A DNA stretch of 39,493 nt from Mycolicibacterium aromaticivorans JS19b1 = JCM 16368. GTDB taxonomy: Bacteria; Actinomycetota; Actinomycetes; Mycobacteriales; Mycobacteriaceae. Each line of letters starts with the position of its first letter. Within the stretch, counting starts at the first letter, position 1. The notes below the pieces were generated by a model. The model had not been told where the DNA came from and made no database searches. It saw only the letters and a list, made by a program, of their open reading frames with translations. The position numbers and the translations under genes are program-made. Location: contig NZ_JALN02000005.1 of assembly GCF_000559085.1 (NCBI RefSeq), positions 1 through 39,493 on the forward strand. Direction: 5' to 3'. Shown here piece after piece: positions 15,315-23,483 of the stretch.

Positions 15315-17009
15315 TTAGATCCGGCGCTCCAAGCGCGCTGAAACCGCCGCTTCCTGCAGGTCCAGCCGGTCAAGCATCGCCCGCACCGCTTCCTCGTCGA
15401 CTGCACCGAGGTCGCGCTGTTCGATGAGCGACGCCCGTTGGGCTCGTAGCACCTCCCGGTATAGCGCCGCGAACACTTCAGCGCGCAGGGTGTGACTTTC
15501 TGGGCTGGGCATTTCATCAGCGTCCTGAGACTGGCGCGCTACCAAATGACGAATCTCGTCGAGCACCTTTGGGTCAATCCCGTCTGGTGGGTGCGCGCGA
15601 AAGTGGGCGAAGACTTCGACTGCAGCCTCGTGAACGACGCGTTCGGCCTTGAGCGTTTCCTCTCGGTCTTCGCCCGTATCGCCCTCACTGAAGGCTAATT
15701 TCAACCGTCGGATCAGCAGCGGTAACGTCGCGCCCTGCAGTAACACCGTGCCGACAGTGACCGCGAATGCGATCGCCTGAATCGTCGCTCGGTGGGGGAA
15801 CGGTTCGCCGCTGGCTGTGGTCACCGGAACCGCGGCGGCCGCGGCCAAAGTCACCACACCGCGCATTCCCGCCCACGACACCACAACGTTGTCTTGCCAG
15901 GACAAGGGGCGGCGGTCGATTGCCGACCACCATTTGCCCGATCGAGGTGAGCGAGTGTCTGTAGTTGCGCAGGCGCTCCTGCCGCTCAGCGGCGGCGCTA
16001 GGGGCGTCGCCTTGCGGTCACGGTACTGAGACAACAGCCAGGGTCCGAACATCACGAACACCGACAGCGGTCGGATCAGCACCACGACGGCGAGCACAAT
16101 CGTCGACGCCAGCCCTACGCTGGTCAACGATTCGTGCGCCTCGTTCAGGTCGTCGAGAACGAAACGCAGATGCAGTCCGATGTAGGCGAATACGAATGCC
16201 TCCAACAACACATCGAGTGAATTCCACACATAGCGTTCCTGCAGGCGCGTCTGGTAGCCGGCGACGAGGGTGCCCGAGCCGACGACGAATCCAGCGGCGA
16301 CCACCGCCAGCACGCCGGAAGCGTGTACGTTCTCTGCGAGCAGGAAGGCCGCAAACGGCGCCACGAGTCCTTGGACTGTCTCTAGTGCCGGGTTGTTGAG
16401 ACTTCTCCTGATCCATAGCGTGGCGTAGCCCAGCACCGCACCCACAGCCGAACCGAGCAGTGCGGTGTAGCCGAACAGCAGAGCCGGGTTGGTGATGAAC
16501 GTATGACTGCCGGTGACCTGCGCGACGGCAACGGAGAACAACACCAGTGCCGCGGCATCGTTGATCAGGCTCTCACCGGTCAGGACAGCCATGACTTTCT
16601 TTGGCAGCCCGAGCCTTCGGCCGACGGCGACGGCGGTGACCGCATCCGGTGGCGCGACGATCGCACCCAACACCAGCGCACCGCCAAAGGTCAGCGGAAC
16701 GACTACAAGCCACGCCGAGATGGCAGCAACGGCGAAGGCGGTCACCATCACCAACGCGACACCCAAGCCCAGAATTGGACGGATATTGCGGATGAAGGTG
16801 GGGAAGGAGAAGTTCACCGCAGCCGAAAAGAGTAAGGGCGGGAGGATGACGGCGAGCAGGACGTGCGAATCGAGTTCCGGTGTGCGGAAACCCGGCAAAA
16901 ACGACGCCGCGATGCCGGTCACCACAATAATCAACGCGGGCTGCAGTCCCCATCGATCAGCGAGAGCAGTGACGATGATGGCGCCGACGACGACCAGTAA
17001 CAGTTCCAC
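15315..17009 (-). CDS. CPA1-family Na+/H+ antiporter
   Basis: A 564-residue cation/proton antiporter of the CPA1 (NhaP/YjcE-like) group, acting in the cytoplasmic membrane in pH and Na+ homeostasis. About 12 hydrophobic segments span residues 1-410. The ion-site motif GESLINDAAAL carries Asn150 and Asp151, and the preceding APPDAVTAVAVGRRLGLP is the family hallmark. Near residue 360 SWAGMRGVVTLAAA marks the conserved late helices. A hydrophilic tail of about 140 residues (from GDTGEDREETLKAERVV) contains helices and is probably regulatory. The start is GTG 17009 with AGGA 8 bases before it. It stands alone on the minus strand between regulator modules, and fits a stress-tolerance cargo. Confidence 0.92.
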   Translation of the reverse strand: MELLLVVVGAIIVTALADRWGLQPALIIVVTGIAASFLPGFRTPELDSHVLLAVILPPLLFSAAVNFSFPTFIRNIRPILGLGVALVMVTAFAVAAISAWLVVVPLTFGGALVLGAIVAPPDAVTAVAVGRRLGLPKKVMAVLTGESLINDAAALVLFSVAVAQVTGSHTFITNPALLFGYTALLGSAVGAVLGYATLWIRRSLNNPALETVQGLVAPFAAFLLAENVHASGVLAVVAAGFVVGSGTLVAGYQTRLQERYVWNSLDVLLEAFVFAYIGLHLRFVLDDLNEAHESLTSVGLASTIVLAVVVLIRPLSVFVMFGPWLLSQYRDRKATPLAPPLSGRSACATTDTRSPRSGKWWSAIDRRPLSWQDNVVVSWAGMRGVVTLAAAAAVPVTTASGEPFPHRATIQAIAFAVTVGTVLLQGATLPLLIRRLKLAFSEGDTGEDREETLKAERVVHEAAVEVFAHFRAHPPDGIDPKVLDEIRHLVARQSQDADEMPSPESHTLRAEVFAALYREVLRAQRASLIEQRDLGAVDEEAVRAMLDRLDLQEAAVSARLERRI

Positions 17010-17581
17010 GCGACGATTCCTGTCTTATCCGGCAACAATTTTATTCAGGTGCGCCCAACTGGAAATGTGACTTTTCGCCATGGTGTGTTTCACCGCAGAG
17101 TCACCTCGTGTCGCCGGGCGCGTTCACTACTCGCAGAACATGTGAGCCGGAAGACGCACTGCAGCAACGGATTACGCCGTCCTACCTGCACACTCCAGCG
17201 GTCACGGAAGCCTCTCGACGGTCTCGCGTCTACCGACTATGGCAGCGGAGCCATGAGATGAGGGAATGAGCAACCCGAACTCGTGAGAGACCAACCGGCC
17301 AGCTTAGAGAACCCCGCAGGTGCATGAAACCCAGGGAGGCTTCACGAGACACCCGTCCGGCCAAGCAATGAATAGCAGCCGGTGGGGCCGGGCCCGACAT
17401 TCGTGAGAAACAACGGCCTAGGTGGGGCCCAAGTCAGATGACCACACTCAGTACTCAGTACTCACTCAGTATGGAGAGGGTCGACGCGTGCGATGTTCCC
17501 CATCATGCAGCCATGCTCATTATCAGCTAATATCTGATGGTGATCTGCACAGTGTAGGCCTGCGAAAATGAGGTAGTTGCG
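17010..17581. other. Gene-less stretch with short repeats
   Basis: No credible gene. It contains three ACTCAGT repeats (17446, 17453, 17464). It also contains three related motifs, TCGTGAGAGACCAACCGGCC (17281), TCACGAGACACCCGTCCGG (17341) and TCGTGAGAAACAACGGCC (17401), about 60 bases apart. Confidence 0.5.
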
Positions 17582-18028
17582 GTGCAATATCAAATTATCG
17601 CCCGGTGCTCGTCGCCAACCGCCAGTACGGATTACCGGGACATCACTGCGGTCAGGTATCGAGTCGATGGCGCTACGGGCAGCTGTAGTCGTGAGCAGAT
17701 GATCACCCTGTTGGAACAGGGCCACACCGCCTTCGTCACAGATCGTCACGGCTATTCCGACGTTGGGATCTTCGACTTAAACAAGGTCAAATATTTGCGC
17801 ACGTACTGGGGTGACTTCTGGGATGACAGGCTGATCTCGCTGCCGACGTTCGATTTCGACGTATCCCGGCATGATCCGGCTGTCGGTTCGGATGCTCAGT
17901 CCCGCCGCCGGGACGTGGGCACCTTTGTTGAGAGCGTTCATCTCGCGGCGTCACGGCTGATCGCTGTCACGCCACGGCGGCGCCACCGCCGGGAGAGCCA
18001 CGAGCGCCCTGCCCTGGCCCGGATCTAG
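17582..18028 (+). CDS. DUF3892 domain protein
   Basis: A 148-residue protein whose first 80 residues fit DUF3892, a short domain of unknown function common in actinobacteria. The features are RDITAVRYRVDG at about 20-31, SREQMITLLEQGHTAFVTDRHG at about 36-57 (in parts), and a GIFDLNKVKYLRTYWGDFW end. The latter part (from about residue 95) is polar and arginine-rich, with a helix VGTFVESVHLAASRLIAV. The start is GTG 17582 with GAGGT 8 bases upstream. It is the only plus-strand gene in this part. No operon partner is obvious apart from a short frame at 18161. Confidence 0.75.
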   Translation: MQYQIIARCSSPTASTDYRDITAVRYRVDGATGSCSREQMITLLEQGHTAFVTDRHGYSDVGIFDLNKVKYLRTYWGDFWDDRLISLPTFDFDVSRHDPAVGSDAQSRRRDVGTFVESVHLAASRLIAVTPRRRHRRESHERPALARI

Positions 18029-18160
18029 AGGGTTGCACGAAACGTGCTGGGATCGCCGCCGACTCCGCGCTGTGCATACGGCAACCCGCAACGGCGGCAA
18101 CCACATCCATCTCCCTGCATCAGGGTGCGGGGAAATGTTGGTGCACGAGGGGAGTAGGGG

Positions 18161-18283
18161 GTGAACCAACGTGCTGGCTATGACGGCGACGCTTGGTACC
18201 TACCTTATGACGGGCCGCCGGGGCCGGCGGCCCAGGACGATGCTGGCGCGAGTTCTGCTGGCCTTTCCCGTGCACTAAGGTAA
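18161..18283 (+). CDS. Possible 40-residue protein
   Basis: A GTG start (18161) with GGAG nearby opens a frame reading VNQRAGYDGDAWYLPYDGPPG and ending SRALR. Its acidic, aromatic composition is unlike the arginine-rich translations of the other frames here, which is the only support. No family recognised. Confidence 0.3.
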   Translation: MNQRAGYDGDAWYLPYDGPPGPAAQDDAGASSAGLSRALR

Positions 18284-18401
18284 CGCCATGGCGCTCCCAA
18301 CGAGGTCGCCTAAGCGGCCCAGGGGTGTGGCCCGGTTCGAGAGGACGCGGCCCAGGGCGCTACGCCCAGGGCTGCGCCCGCAGGCGATAAGCTGGCCCTG
18401 A

Positions 18402-18566
18402 TTAGAGCGGTACTGGGTCCAGTTCGATCACGTGGGGATATGCGTCATCGGGCAACGAGACGGACTCCTGCTGTTGTGCCCAGTCCCAGGGGGCGACGTC
18501 GAGGGGCATCGGCTGTCCTGGCGTGCTCCGGCGCCGGTGATCGGTGGCGGGGGTAAAGATAGCCAT
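18402..18566 (-). CDS. Possible 54-residue protein downstream of hsp20 A
   Basis: From ATG 18566, with AAGGACC about 11 bases upstream, the product begins MAIFTPATDHRRR and ends SLPDDAYPHVIELDPVPL. The acidic C-terminus looks coding, unlike the low-complexity translation upstream of the ATG. It is the last minus-strand frame in the hsp20 A direction. Function unknown. Confidence 0.4.
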   Translation of the reverse strand: MAIFTPATDHRRRSTPGQPMPLDVAPWDWAQQQESVSLPDDAYPHVIELDPVPL

Positions 18567-18816
18567 CACGTTTCGGTCCTTCCCGGTCCTTCTTTTCTTC
18601 TCTGCAAGCAAGTCGGCGGGTTGCTCCGTTAGGTAGTCACCTGCGATCCCTAGCCCTGGTGCCTTCTCCACCCGCAGGCGGGCCAGCCCACCCACCGGGA
18701 TGTGCCTGGGGTGGGCCTGCGCCGTCTGGCCACTCTGGACGAGGGGGCCAGGGTGGGCCGTAAAACGCCGGTGTGTGCCTGGTGGCGGGCTGGCCTGCGG
18801 ATGCTCTGTGATGTCA

Positions 18817-19170
18817 TCACCTCCTTGGTGTTCTGCGCTGGATCCGGGCTGCGTGCGGAGGGCTGCGTGAGACTGCCCGTGCCGCAGGGTGCGGGCGAGA
18901 CCCTCGTCGCAGGAACCGTGCCGATGCCCGGGCCGCGGACACCGGCCACCCGAACCTGAAATGGGCACATCCGGTTACCCGGGGCGCCGGCGGTGGGCAC
19001 CGCGGAATCAACGGTAACGGGGCTGCCGCGGCGCATAGGATGGCGTCGACCTCGGCGAACAGCACGATCACCGCCGCAGACAACACCTGATCGAGATCCT
19101 CCGCGGGGTGATCACAGTCCATTAGCGCCGTCGTGGCGGCTAACGGCACGGATCGATCGACGGGGAGCAT
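18817..19170 (-). CDS. Possible small protein following hsp20 A
   Basis: This frame starts at ATG 19170 (or the GTG just before it), 11 bases after the hsp20 A stop. The first 55 residues (MLPVDRSVPLAATTALMDC, AEDLDQVLSAAVIVLFAEVDAIL) look like coding sequence with one helix; the remainder is Arg/Pro/Ala-rich and may be read-through of spacer. If real it is co-transcribed with hsp20 A. Confidence 0.35.
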   Translation of the reverse strand: MLPVDRSVPLAATTALMDCDHPAEDLDQVLSAAVIVLFAEVDAILCAAAAPLPLIPRCPPPAPRVTGCAHFRFGWPVSAARASARFLRRGSRPHPAARAVSRSPPHAARIQRRTPRR

Positions 19171-19181
19171 CACCGGCCGTC

Positions 19182-19625
19182 CTATCCCGCGTCGATGACC
19201 TGGCCCGGGTCGATGGCCTGCTGCTGACGATCCCCCTGGTTGACGGTGATCTTGCGGGGTTTGGCCTTTTCAGCCACCGGGATCTGCAACCGCAGCACAC
19301 CGCCGCGGTAGGAGGCTGTGATCCGCTCGGTGTCGAGGTTGTCGCCGAGTACCAGCTGGCGGCTGAACACCCCCCGGGGCCGTTCCGTGGCCAGCATGTT
19401 CCGGCTGGGATCGACCTCGGGGCGCTGCGCGCGCACGGTCACCACATTGCGCTCGACATCGAGGTCCAACGACTGCTCCTCGATGCCGGGCAGATCGAAC
19501 TCGACAACCAAATCGTCGCCTTCCCGCCAGGCATCCATGGGCATCACTGCCGGACGAGCCGCGGTGCCCGACACCTGCTGGGCAAAGCGGTCTAACTCCC
19601 GGAACGGGTCACTGCGTACCAACAT
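19182..19625 (-). CDS. Hsp20 small heat-shock protein A
   Basis: A 147-residue alpha-crystallin-type chaperone that holds unfolding proteins in the cytoplasm without ATP. A short N-terminal arm ([18 protein letters not shown]) is followed by the alpha-crystallin domain from about residue 30 ([19 protein letters not shown]) to about 128, with the conserved GVLRLQIPV strand near 110-118 and a short basic KPRKI tail. ATG 19625 has GGAGGTG 8 bases upstream. It is divergent from the MerR/HspR-like gene at 19782, and the 156-bp gap holds two inverted repeats suited to that regulator. It is clearly related to hsp20 B at 22198 but not a recent copy. Confidence 0.95.
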   Translation of the reverse strand: MLVRSDPFRELDRFAQQVSGTAARPAVMPMDAWREGDDLVVEFDLPGIEEQSLDLDVERNVVTVRAQRPEVDPSRNMLATERPRGVFSRQLVLGDNLDTERITASYRGGVLRLQIPVAEKAKPRKITVNQGDRQQQAIDPGQVIDAG

Positions 19626-19664
19626 GATTTGCCACCTCCCACATCGTCAGAGCTGTGACTGAAG

Positions 19665-19726
19665 GTGATCTATGCCAGATCACATATGTTTTATATAACC
19701 CAGATAGACTCTTTGAGCAACATATG
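19665..19726. promoter_or_regulatory. Divergent operator region hsp20 A / hspR-like
   Basis: Two perfect inverted repeats lie between the divergent genes: GTGATCT-N5-AGATCAC (19665-19683), and CATATGTT (19683-19690) with AACATATG (19719-19726). The region between is AT-rich (TTATATAA). No exact HAIR element (CTTGAGT-N7-ACTCAAG) was found, so HspR binding here is an inference from position. Confidence 0.5.
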
Positions 19727-19781
19727 AGCCCCCAAAAAAATCTTTCCCAACCCTGTGTCGACGAACGGGAGCCCCCGATCC

Positions 19782-20081
19782 ATGACCACACCACACCACA
19801 GCGCCAGGCCGGCCCCCGACCAGGCGGTCTATGCGATCTCCGTGGCCGCCGAGTTGACCGGAGCGCCGATTCAATCCATCCGCTTATGGGAACGACACGG
19901 TTTGCTCACCCCGCACCGCACTCCCGGGGGAACCCGCCGCTACAGCGCCAACGACCTGGCCCGCATCACCCGCATCACCGCCCTGGCCGGCGCCGGGATC
20001 AACATCACGGGGATCGGCCGCATCCTGGACCTCGAAGACACCAACACTGCCCTCCGTGCCCGCTACGGCGACGGTGGGTAG
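19782..20081 (+). CDS. MerR-family regulator, HspR-like
   Basis: A 99-residue MerR/HspR-type DNA-binding protein. The winged HTH runs from about residue 18 (YAISVAAELTGAPIQSIRLWERHGLL, in parts) through GGTRRYSANDLARITRI, the hallmark wing and second helix, into a short helix INITGIGRILDLEDTN. HspR represses chaperone genes by binding DNA together with DnaK, and is released on heat shock. ATG 19782 is placed nearest the conserved domain; an in-frame GTG at 19755 would add nine residues. Its position divergent from hsp20 A makes it the probable regulator of that gene and perhaps of hsp20 B. The usual hydrophobic C-terminal tail of HspR is short here. Confidence 0.85.
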   Translation: MTTPHHSARPAPDQAVYAISVAAELTGAPIQSIRLWERHGLLTPHRTPGGTRRYSANDLARITRITALAGAGINITGIGRILDLEDTNTALRARYGDGG

Positions 20082-20136
20082 TGAGTCCAGTGCTATATCA
20101 CCGCTCTGCTGGACTAAATCCCGGGGGAACGGGCTT

Positions 20137-20160
20137 AGGCGGCTTTCGCCTCACGTTTTT
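20137..20160 (+). terminator. Terminator after the hspR-like gene
   Basis: Stem AGGCG / CGCCT with a short loop, followed by CACGTTTTT, 56 bases past the stop. Confidence 0.6.
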
Positions 20161-20191
20161 GTCGGCGCTATATAGAGGACGCACTGGCGTG

Positions 20192-20365
20192 ATGACAACT
20201 GAAATCCCGCCGATCACCCCGGTGGGCCGGTGCGCTCAGCTGAACGCAGCGAAAGCGATGCAACGGTCCGCAGCAGACCATAACCGTCTTGCCATCCTGA
20301 GCAACATCCTTGCTACCCACCAGCGCCACCCGATGTCCACCTGGAAGGGCCCCGCCATCGGGTGA
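20192..20365 (+). CDS. Possible 57-residue protein
   Basis: ATG 20192 opens a frame starting MTTEIPPITPVGRCAQL, with a helical middle (AAKAMQRSAADHNRLAILSNIL) and a short tail. The amphipathic helix looks coding, but the Shine-Dalgarno (AGAGGA, 12 bases away) is poorly placed and no family is recognised. It follows the hspR-like terminator, so it would need its own promoter. Confidence 0.35.
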   Translation: MTTEIPPITPVGRCAQLNAAKAMQRSAADHNRLAILSNILATHQRHPMSTWKGPAIG

Positions 20366-20805
20366 TGTCCGCTGATGACCGCAGTTTGGCAAGGACTTTC
20401 TTGCGGCTTGGCCGCTGGCCGCCCATAATCATGTATTCCACCTTCGACAGCGAGCTGATGTCCAAATGCGGCGCAGTCCGCGACCAATTCGGAGAAAGGG
20501 TGTGCGACGTGCGAGCGGTCAGCCGCCGTCAGTTGGAACGATCCGCACGAACATAGCCACGACGGGCTAGCCGCCGCATTCGACGCACTTGGGCCGTGAG
20601 GGAACTATCTCTACCTCGCTCAACGCCACCGCCAAGCCAATCAGCATCCCGAGCCAGACATACGGCGCAACGATTACGCGGCTTTCGCAGATGGGAACGA
20701 CTGATTATCTCTACGGGCGAGCACTCGGCCACGACAAATGTCAGGCACGTTCAACTGACGTACTGTTCAACTGACGTACTGCCTGTATAGCCGCCCCGCC
20801 CCCCA
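20366..20805. other. Gene-less stretch with a 16-bp tandem repeat
   Basis: No confident gene. GTTCAACTGACGTACT is repeated exactly at 20749-20764 and 20765-20780, just past the end of the minus-strand DUF3846-like gene B. Other short frames here show no domain. Confidence 0.5.
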
Positions 20806-21249
20806 TCACCCCAACCAGGAGTCTCTGTCTGAGGGGTCCAATCCGACCCAGGCCCGGCGGTCGATGGGGTGGGCGAACCGTCGTCGCAGCCACCATCGGC
20901 TCAGCCAGCCCGGGGGGTGTAATTGCTCACGATACTCACTGGTCAACCCCAACAACCGGCCCTCGCTACTGCGGGAACACACCAGAACACTGCCATACAG
21001 CAACGGCGCCGTGCCGGCGCTAAAAACGGTCGTGGTCACCAGCAATCCGGTGGCCCGCCGATTCGGGGCGCCCTGGGGGGAGGCAGCAGATGATCCGAAC
21101 CAAAAATCGAGCATCCCGTCGCTGCTGGTCAAACAGTCCACCCAGCGATCACCCACGATGTCAGCCACGGCATCCATGGAGTACACGGTGAGCTCCTGTA
21201 TGTCCCCCGCCGCAGTAACCAAAAGCGCCGAATACATTCCGCCAGACAT
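20806..21249 (-). CDS. DUF3846-like protein, paralogue B
   Basis: A 147-residue paralogue of the protein at 14448-14864. It shares, in order, YSALLVTAAGDIQELTVYS, WVDCLTSSDGMLDFWF, NRRATGLLVTTT, LLYGSVLVCSRSSEGRLLGL and a tryptophan/arginine-rich end (WLSRWWLRRRF). The first ATG (21249) directly abuts a GGAGGG and is too close to use it. ATG 21237, which opens MYSALLV exactly where the paralogue starts, is an equally likely start. It lies downstream of the PAS-ANTAR gene, with a large hairpin between them. Function unknown; the repeated ANTAR neighbourhood suggests a shared regulatory or sensory role. Confidence 0.72.
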   Translation of the reverse strand: MSGGMYSALLVTAAGDIQELTVYSMDAVADIVGDRWVDCLTSSDGMLDFWFGSSAASPQGAPNRRATGLLVTTTVFSAGTAPLLYGSVLVCSRSSEGRLLGLTSEYREQLHPPGWLSRWWLRRRFAHPIDRRAWVGLDPSDRDSWLG

Positions 21250-21317
21250 CCCTCCCGACTCCTATCTCAATGTTCTTCTTTTTCCTCGAGGAGCCCCGAC
21301 GCACCTCTGACAGGCGC

Positions 21318-21348
21318 GCCTGGCGTTCGCTGACAGCGAACGCCAGGC
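21318..21348 (-). terminator. Perfect 31-base hairpin between PAS-ANTAR and DUF3846-like genes
   Basis: GCCTGGCGTTCGCTG and CAGCGAACGCCAGGC, 15-base arms with one central base. It lies between two minus-strand genes, so it can terminate or attenuate transcription into the DUF3846-like gene. Its position next to an ANTAR gene makes a conditional terminator conceivable. Confidence 0.65.
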
Positions 21349-21421
21349 TCAAACCCCATGCGGGCACCGCGTTGCGGGGCCGATGACCGGCAAGGGCGGC
21401 GGCTCCGGCGCGGGTTTGCTT

Positions 21422-22201
21422 TCACGATTCGTGAGGTTGCGCTAACCGGGTAGGACCGGAGCGGAAGGTTTCTTCGGTGATCGGCGGCGCAGCCCGCAGG
21501 TGGATGGTGCGCAGGAGCTCGGTGTAGGCGTGGGGGTCGGCCAGCGCGGCGTCGGTGTGGGGCAGGGCCCGAAAGTCGGTGACGATCTGGCGGGCAAGTA
21601 TGCGCAGTTTGATGTTGCCGTGTTGGGAAAGTTCCCGCAGGACGGCGAATGCCTGGTCGGCATCGAGGCGGTAGATCAGCATCAGCATGCCTTTGGCTTG
21701 CTCGATCGTGGCCCGATCCCGGATCACATCGCTTAGCGCGGGCGTCGGGTGTGCGGCGCTCACCCGATCGAGGTACACCCCGACGGCGTCGATCAGCTGC
21801 CCGGTGGGGTCATGTCGGACAGTGGCGGCGGCGGTGATGTGATGGACCACCCCGTCGGCGTCGATGAGCCGAAACCGTGTGCGTAACGGCTCGCTGGTGC
21901 CGCGAACCCGCCCGACAAATAGCGGTGGGCGCGCGGCGTCAGCGGGATGAAGGAGGGCGCGCAGGGCGGCAGTGGTCCCCGTCAGCGGCGGGGCAGCCTC
22001 GGCACGCTCTGGTTGCGCCGAGGCTGGTGTGCACCGCCAGATCCCGGTGGGTCCATCGAGCTGGAACCACCCCACGGTGACGTCCTGGCCCGGCGAGCTC
22101 AGCGGCGGGCAACCCAGTACCGGGGTGGGGGTAGCGGTGGGCGCACCCGGGCAACCTTCCCGGTGAGCGCCCACCCCATCACCGGTAATGTGGTCGCTCA
22201 C
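21422..22201 (-). CDS. PAS-ANTAR transcription antitermination regulator
   Basis: A 259-residue regulator. After a proline-rich leader, residues 42-145 look like a PAS fold ([57 protein letters not shown]). Residues about 155-212 form an ANTAR domain ([44 protein letters not shown], quoted in parts: [28 protein letters not shown]). The GTG start (22201) overlaps the hsp20 B stop by four bases (GTGA), so expression is coupled to the chaperone. A 47-residue C-terminal extension is polar and unassigned. It probably senses a small ligand or redox state and acts on a nascent RNA, possibly at the hairpin downstream. Confidence 0.85.
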   Translation of the reverse strand: MSDHITGDGVGAHREGCPGAPTATPTPVLGCPPLSSPGQDVTVGWFQLDGPTGIWRCTPASAQPERAEAAPPLTGTTAALRALLHPADAARPPLFVGRVRGTSEPLRTRFRLIDADGVVHHITAAATVRHDPTGQLIDAVGVYLDRVSAAHPTPALSDVIRDRATIEQAKGMLMLIYRLDADQAFAVLRELSQHGNIKLRILARQIVTDFRALPHTDAALADPHAYTELLRTIHLRAAPPITEETFRSGPTRLAQPHES

Positions 22202-22623
22202 CCCTGATCAAGGGCGTGTTGGGGGGCCGGTGAACCGATTGCGATCTTGCGCGGTTTAGCGGTTTCGGCCACCGGGATCCGCACCCGCAACACCCCACTG
22301 TGGTAGTCGGCCTCGATGTGCTCGGTATCCAGGTGCTGGCCCAGCGACAGCTGCCGGCGAAACACTCCGTGTGGGCGCTCGGCAATTACCCACTGCCCGT
22401 TCTGGTCGCTGACCTCGGGCCGCTCGGCAGTGACGGTCAGCACATCATGGTCGACCTGCACATCCAGAGCATCGGGGGCGATGCCGGGCACATCAAACTC
22501 GACCACGAAACCATCGCCGTCTCGCCAGGCATCCACTGGCAGACCGCTCGGGCGGGCCGCAGTGCCCAACACCTGTTCGGTGAACCGTCCCAGATCGCGG
22601 AACGGATCAAACATCATCCCCAT
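22198..22623 (-). CDS. Hsp20 small heat-shock protein B
   Basis: A 141-residue alpha-crystallin chaperone, similar in layout to hsp20 [21 protein letters not shown] arm, domain from [28 protein letters not shown] near the end, then KPRKI. The start at ATG 22623 is fixed by GGAGGTG 6 bases upstream; the in-frame ATG 22638 lies within that Shine-Dalgarno and is unlikely. Its stop overlaps the GTG of the PAS-ANTAR gene, an unusual coupling of a chaperone with an antitermination regulator. A 317-bp divergent intergenic region upstream is AT-rich for this plasmid and should hold a stress-responsive promoter. Confidence 0.94.
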   Translation of the reverse strand: MGMMFDPFRDLGRFTEQVLGTAARPSGLPVDAWRDGDGFVVEFDVPGIAPDALDVQVDHDVLTVTAERPEVSDQNGQWVIAERPHGVFRRQLSLGQHLDTEHIEADYHSGVLRVRIPVAETAKPRKIAIGSPAPQHALDQG

Positions 22624-22940
22624 CGGTGTCACCTCCATTTCTGGTTCGGTAGGTCACCGACCTACCGGACTGAACTGAACCTTGGCACCCATAAAACCTT
22701 TGCTGGATGAGATATATTTCCTAATCCGTGCGGAGCCTCGACCCCTGTGCGCCCGGCCGCTTCCGGCTTGCTCGAATCGAGTGCTCAGCGTCTCAAAGCC
22801 ACTACGCCGCAGGCTGGCGAACCAGGAAATATAATTCCGATATAGATGGTTTTCTGTGCCAGAAGTAAGCGATTACCTACAGAACATGTCATGGAACACT
22901 CCCGGCCCGCCGCCGGGCCGAGCACCCGAGGAGGTGACAC
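22624..22940. promoter_or_regulatory. Divergent promoter region, hsp20 B / mini-ANTAR gene
   Basis: AT-rich intergenic region with two similar segments in opposite directions: GAGATATATTTCCTAATCCG (about 22708) and GGAAATATAATTCC (22826-22840), the latter a near-palindrome followed by GATATAGATGG. They are plausible paired operators or promoters of the divergent genes. Confidence 0.45.
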
Positions 22941-23249
22941 GTGAGCACCGCTGGCTATGACCACCCCGACCCGCGCCGAGCCGCAGATCGCATGCTCGAC
23001 ACCGCCGAAGGGGTCCTCGTCGCGCTGCGGCGCTTCCGTCTCAACGACGCCTTCCGCGACCTGATGACCACCGCGCGCCACCACAACGTCAACCCCCTCA
23101 GCCTGGCCGACGCACTGGTCGCCCTCGCCGAAAACCACGGCGTCAACGCTCTCGACACCAACGTCGTGGCCATCGCCCGTCACACCTGGGGCCCCCTACT
23201 CGACCAGCCCCGCAACCACCCCACACCCCAAGACGATGACCACCCCTGA
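22941..23249 (+). CDS. Short ANTAR-like protein
   Basis: A 102-residue protein from GTG 22941 with GAGGAGGTG 5 bases upstream. Residues 14-70 (ADRMLDTAEGVLVALRRFRL, DAFRDLMTTARHHNV, LSLADALVALAENHG) align by eye with the three-helix ANTAR pattern, where the position of AKGILM reads AEGVLV. No sensor domain is present. Single-domain ANTAR proteins exist but are less common. It is divergent from hsp20 B and overlaps the next gene. Loss of RNA binding is possible because the usual AKG is altered. Confidence 0.6.
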   Translation: MSTAGYDHPDPRRAADRMLDTAEGVLVALRRFRLNDAFRDLMTTARHHNVNPLSLADALVALAENHGVNALDTNVVAIARHTWGPLLDQPRNHPTPQDDDHP

Positions 23250-23481
23250 TCCACCCCCCACCAGCAGCAACGGCCCTCAGTCGACGCCACCAGACCACCC
23301 CGACCGCGACACCCCGCATACCGTCGTAGCCCTGCTGCGCCAGCTGGGCCTCACCCACGCCTCGGCCCAACACCAAATCGACGTACTGCGCGTCTGGCTC
23401 GCCCGCAATCCCCCCAGTCCCGCCCTGCGGATGAGCCTCCACGCCAATGGCTACGGCCTCCTCCTGCGCCAGCGGCAATAG
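23236..23481 (+). CDS. Small protein of unknown function ending at the IS target
   Basis: An 81-residue protein starting at ATG 23236, inside the end of the ANTAR-like gene (14-base overlap), so probably co-translated. A proline-rich first third is followed by a helical region HTVVALLRQLGLTHASAQHQ and RVWLARNPPSPALRMSL. Its TAG stop lies within the 8-bp target duplication CAATAGGT of the adjacent IS, so the insertion preserved the full frame. Function unknown. Confidence 0.55.
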   Translation: MTTPDPPPTSSNGPQSTPPDHPDRDTPHTVVALLRQLGLTHASAQHQIDVLRVWLARNPPSPALRMSLHANGYGLLLRQRQ

Positions 23482-23483
23482 GT

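Noticed and set aside
19626..19781. HAIR operator for HspR
   Set aside because: No CTTGAGT-N7-ACTCAAG was found; only other inverted repeats are present.
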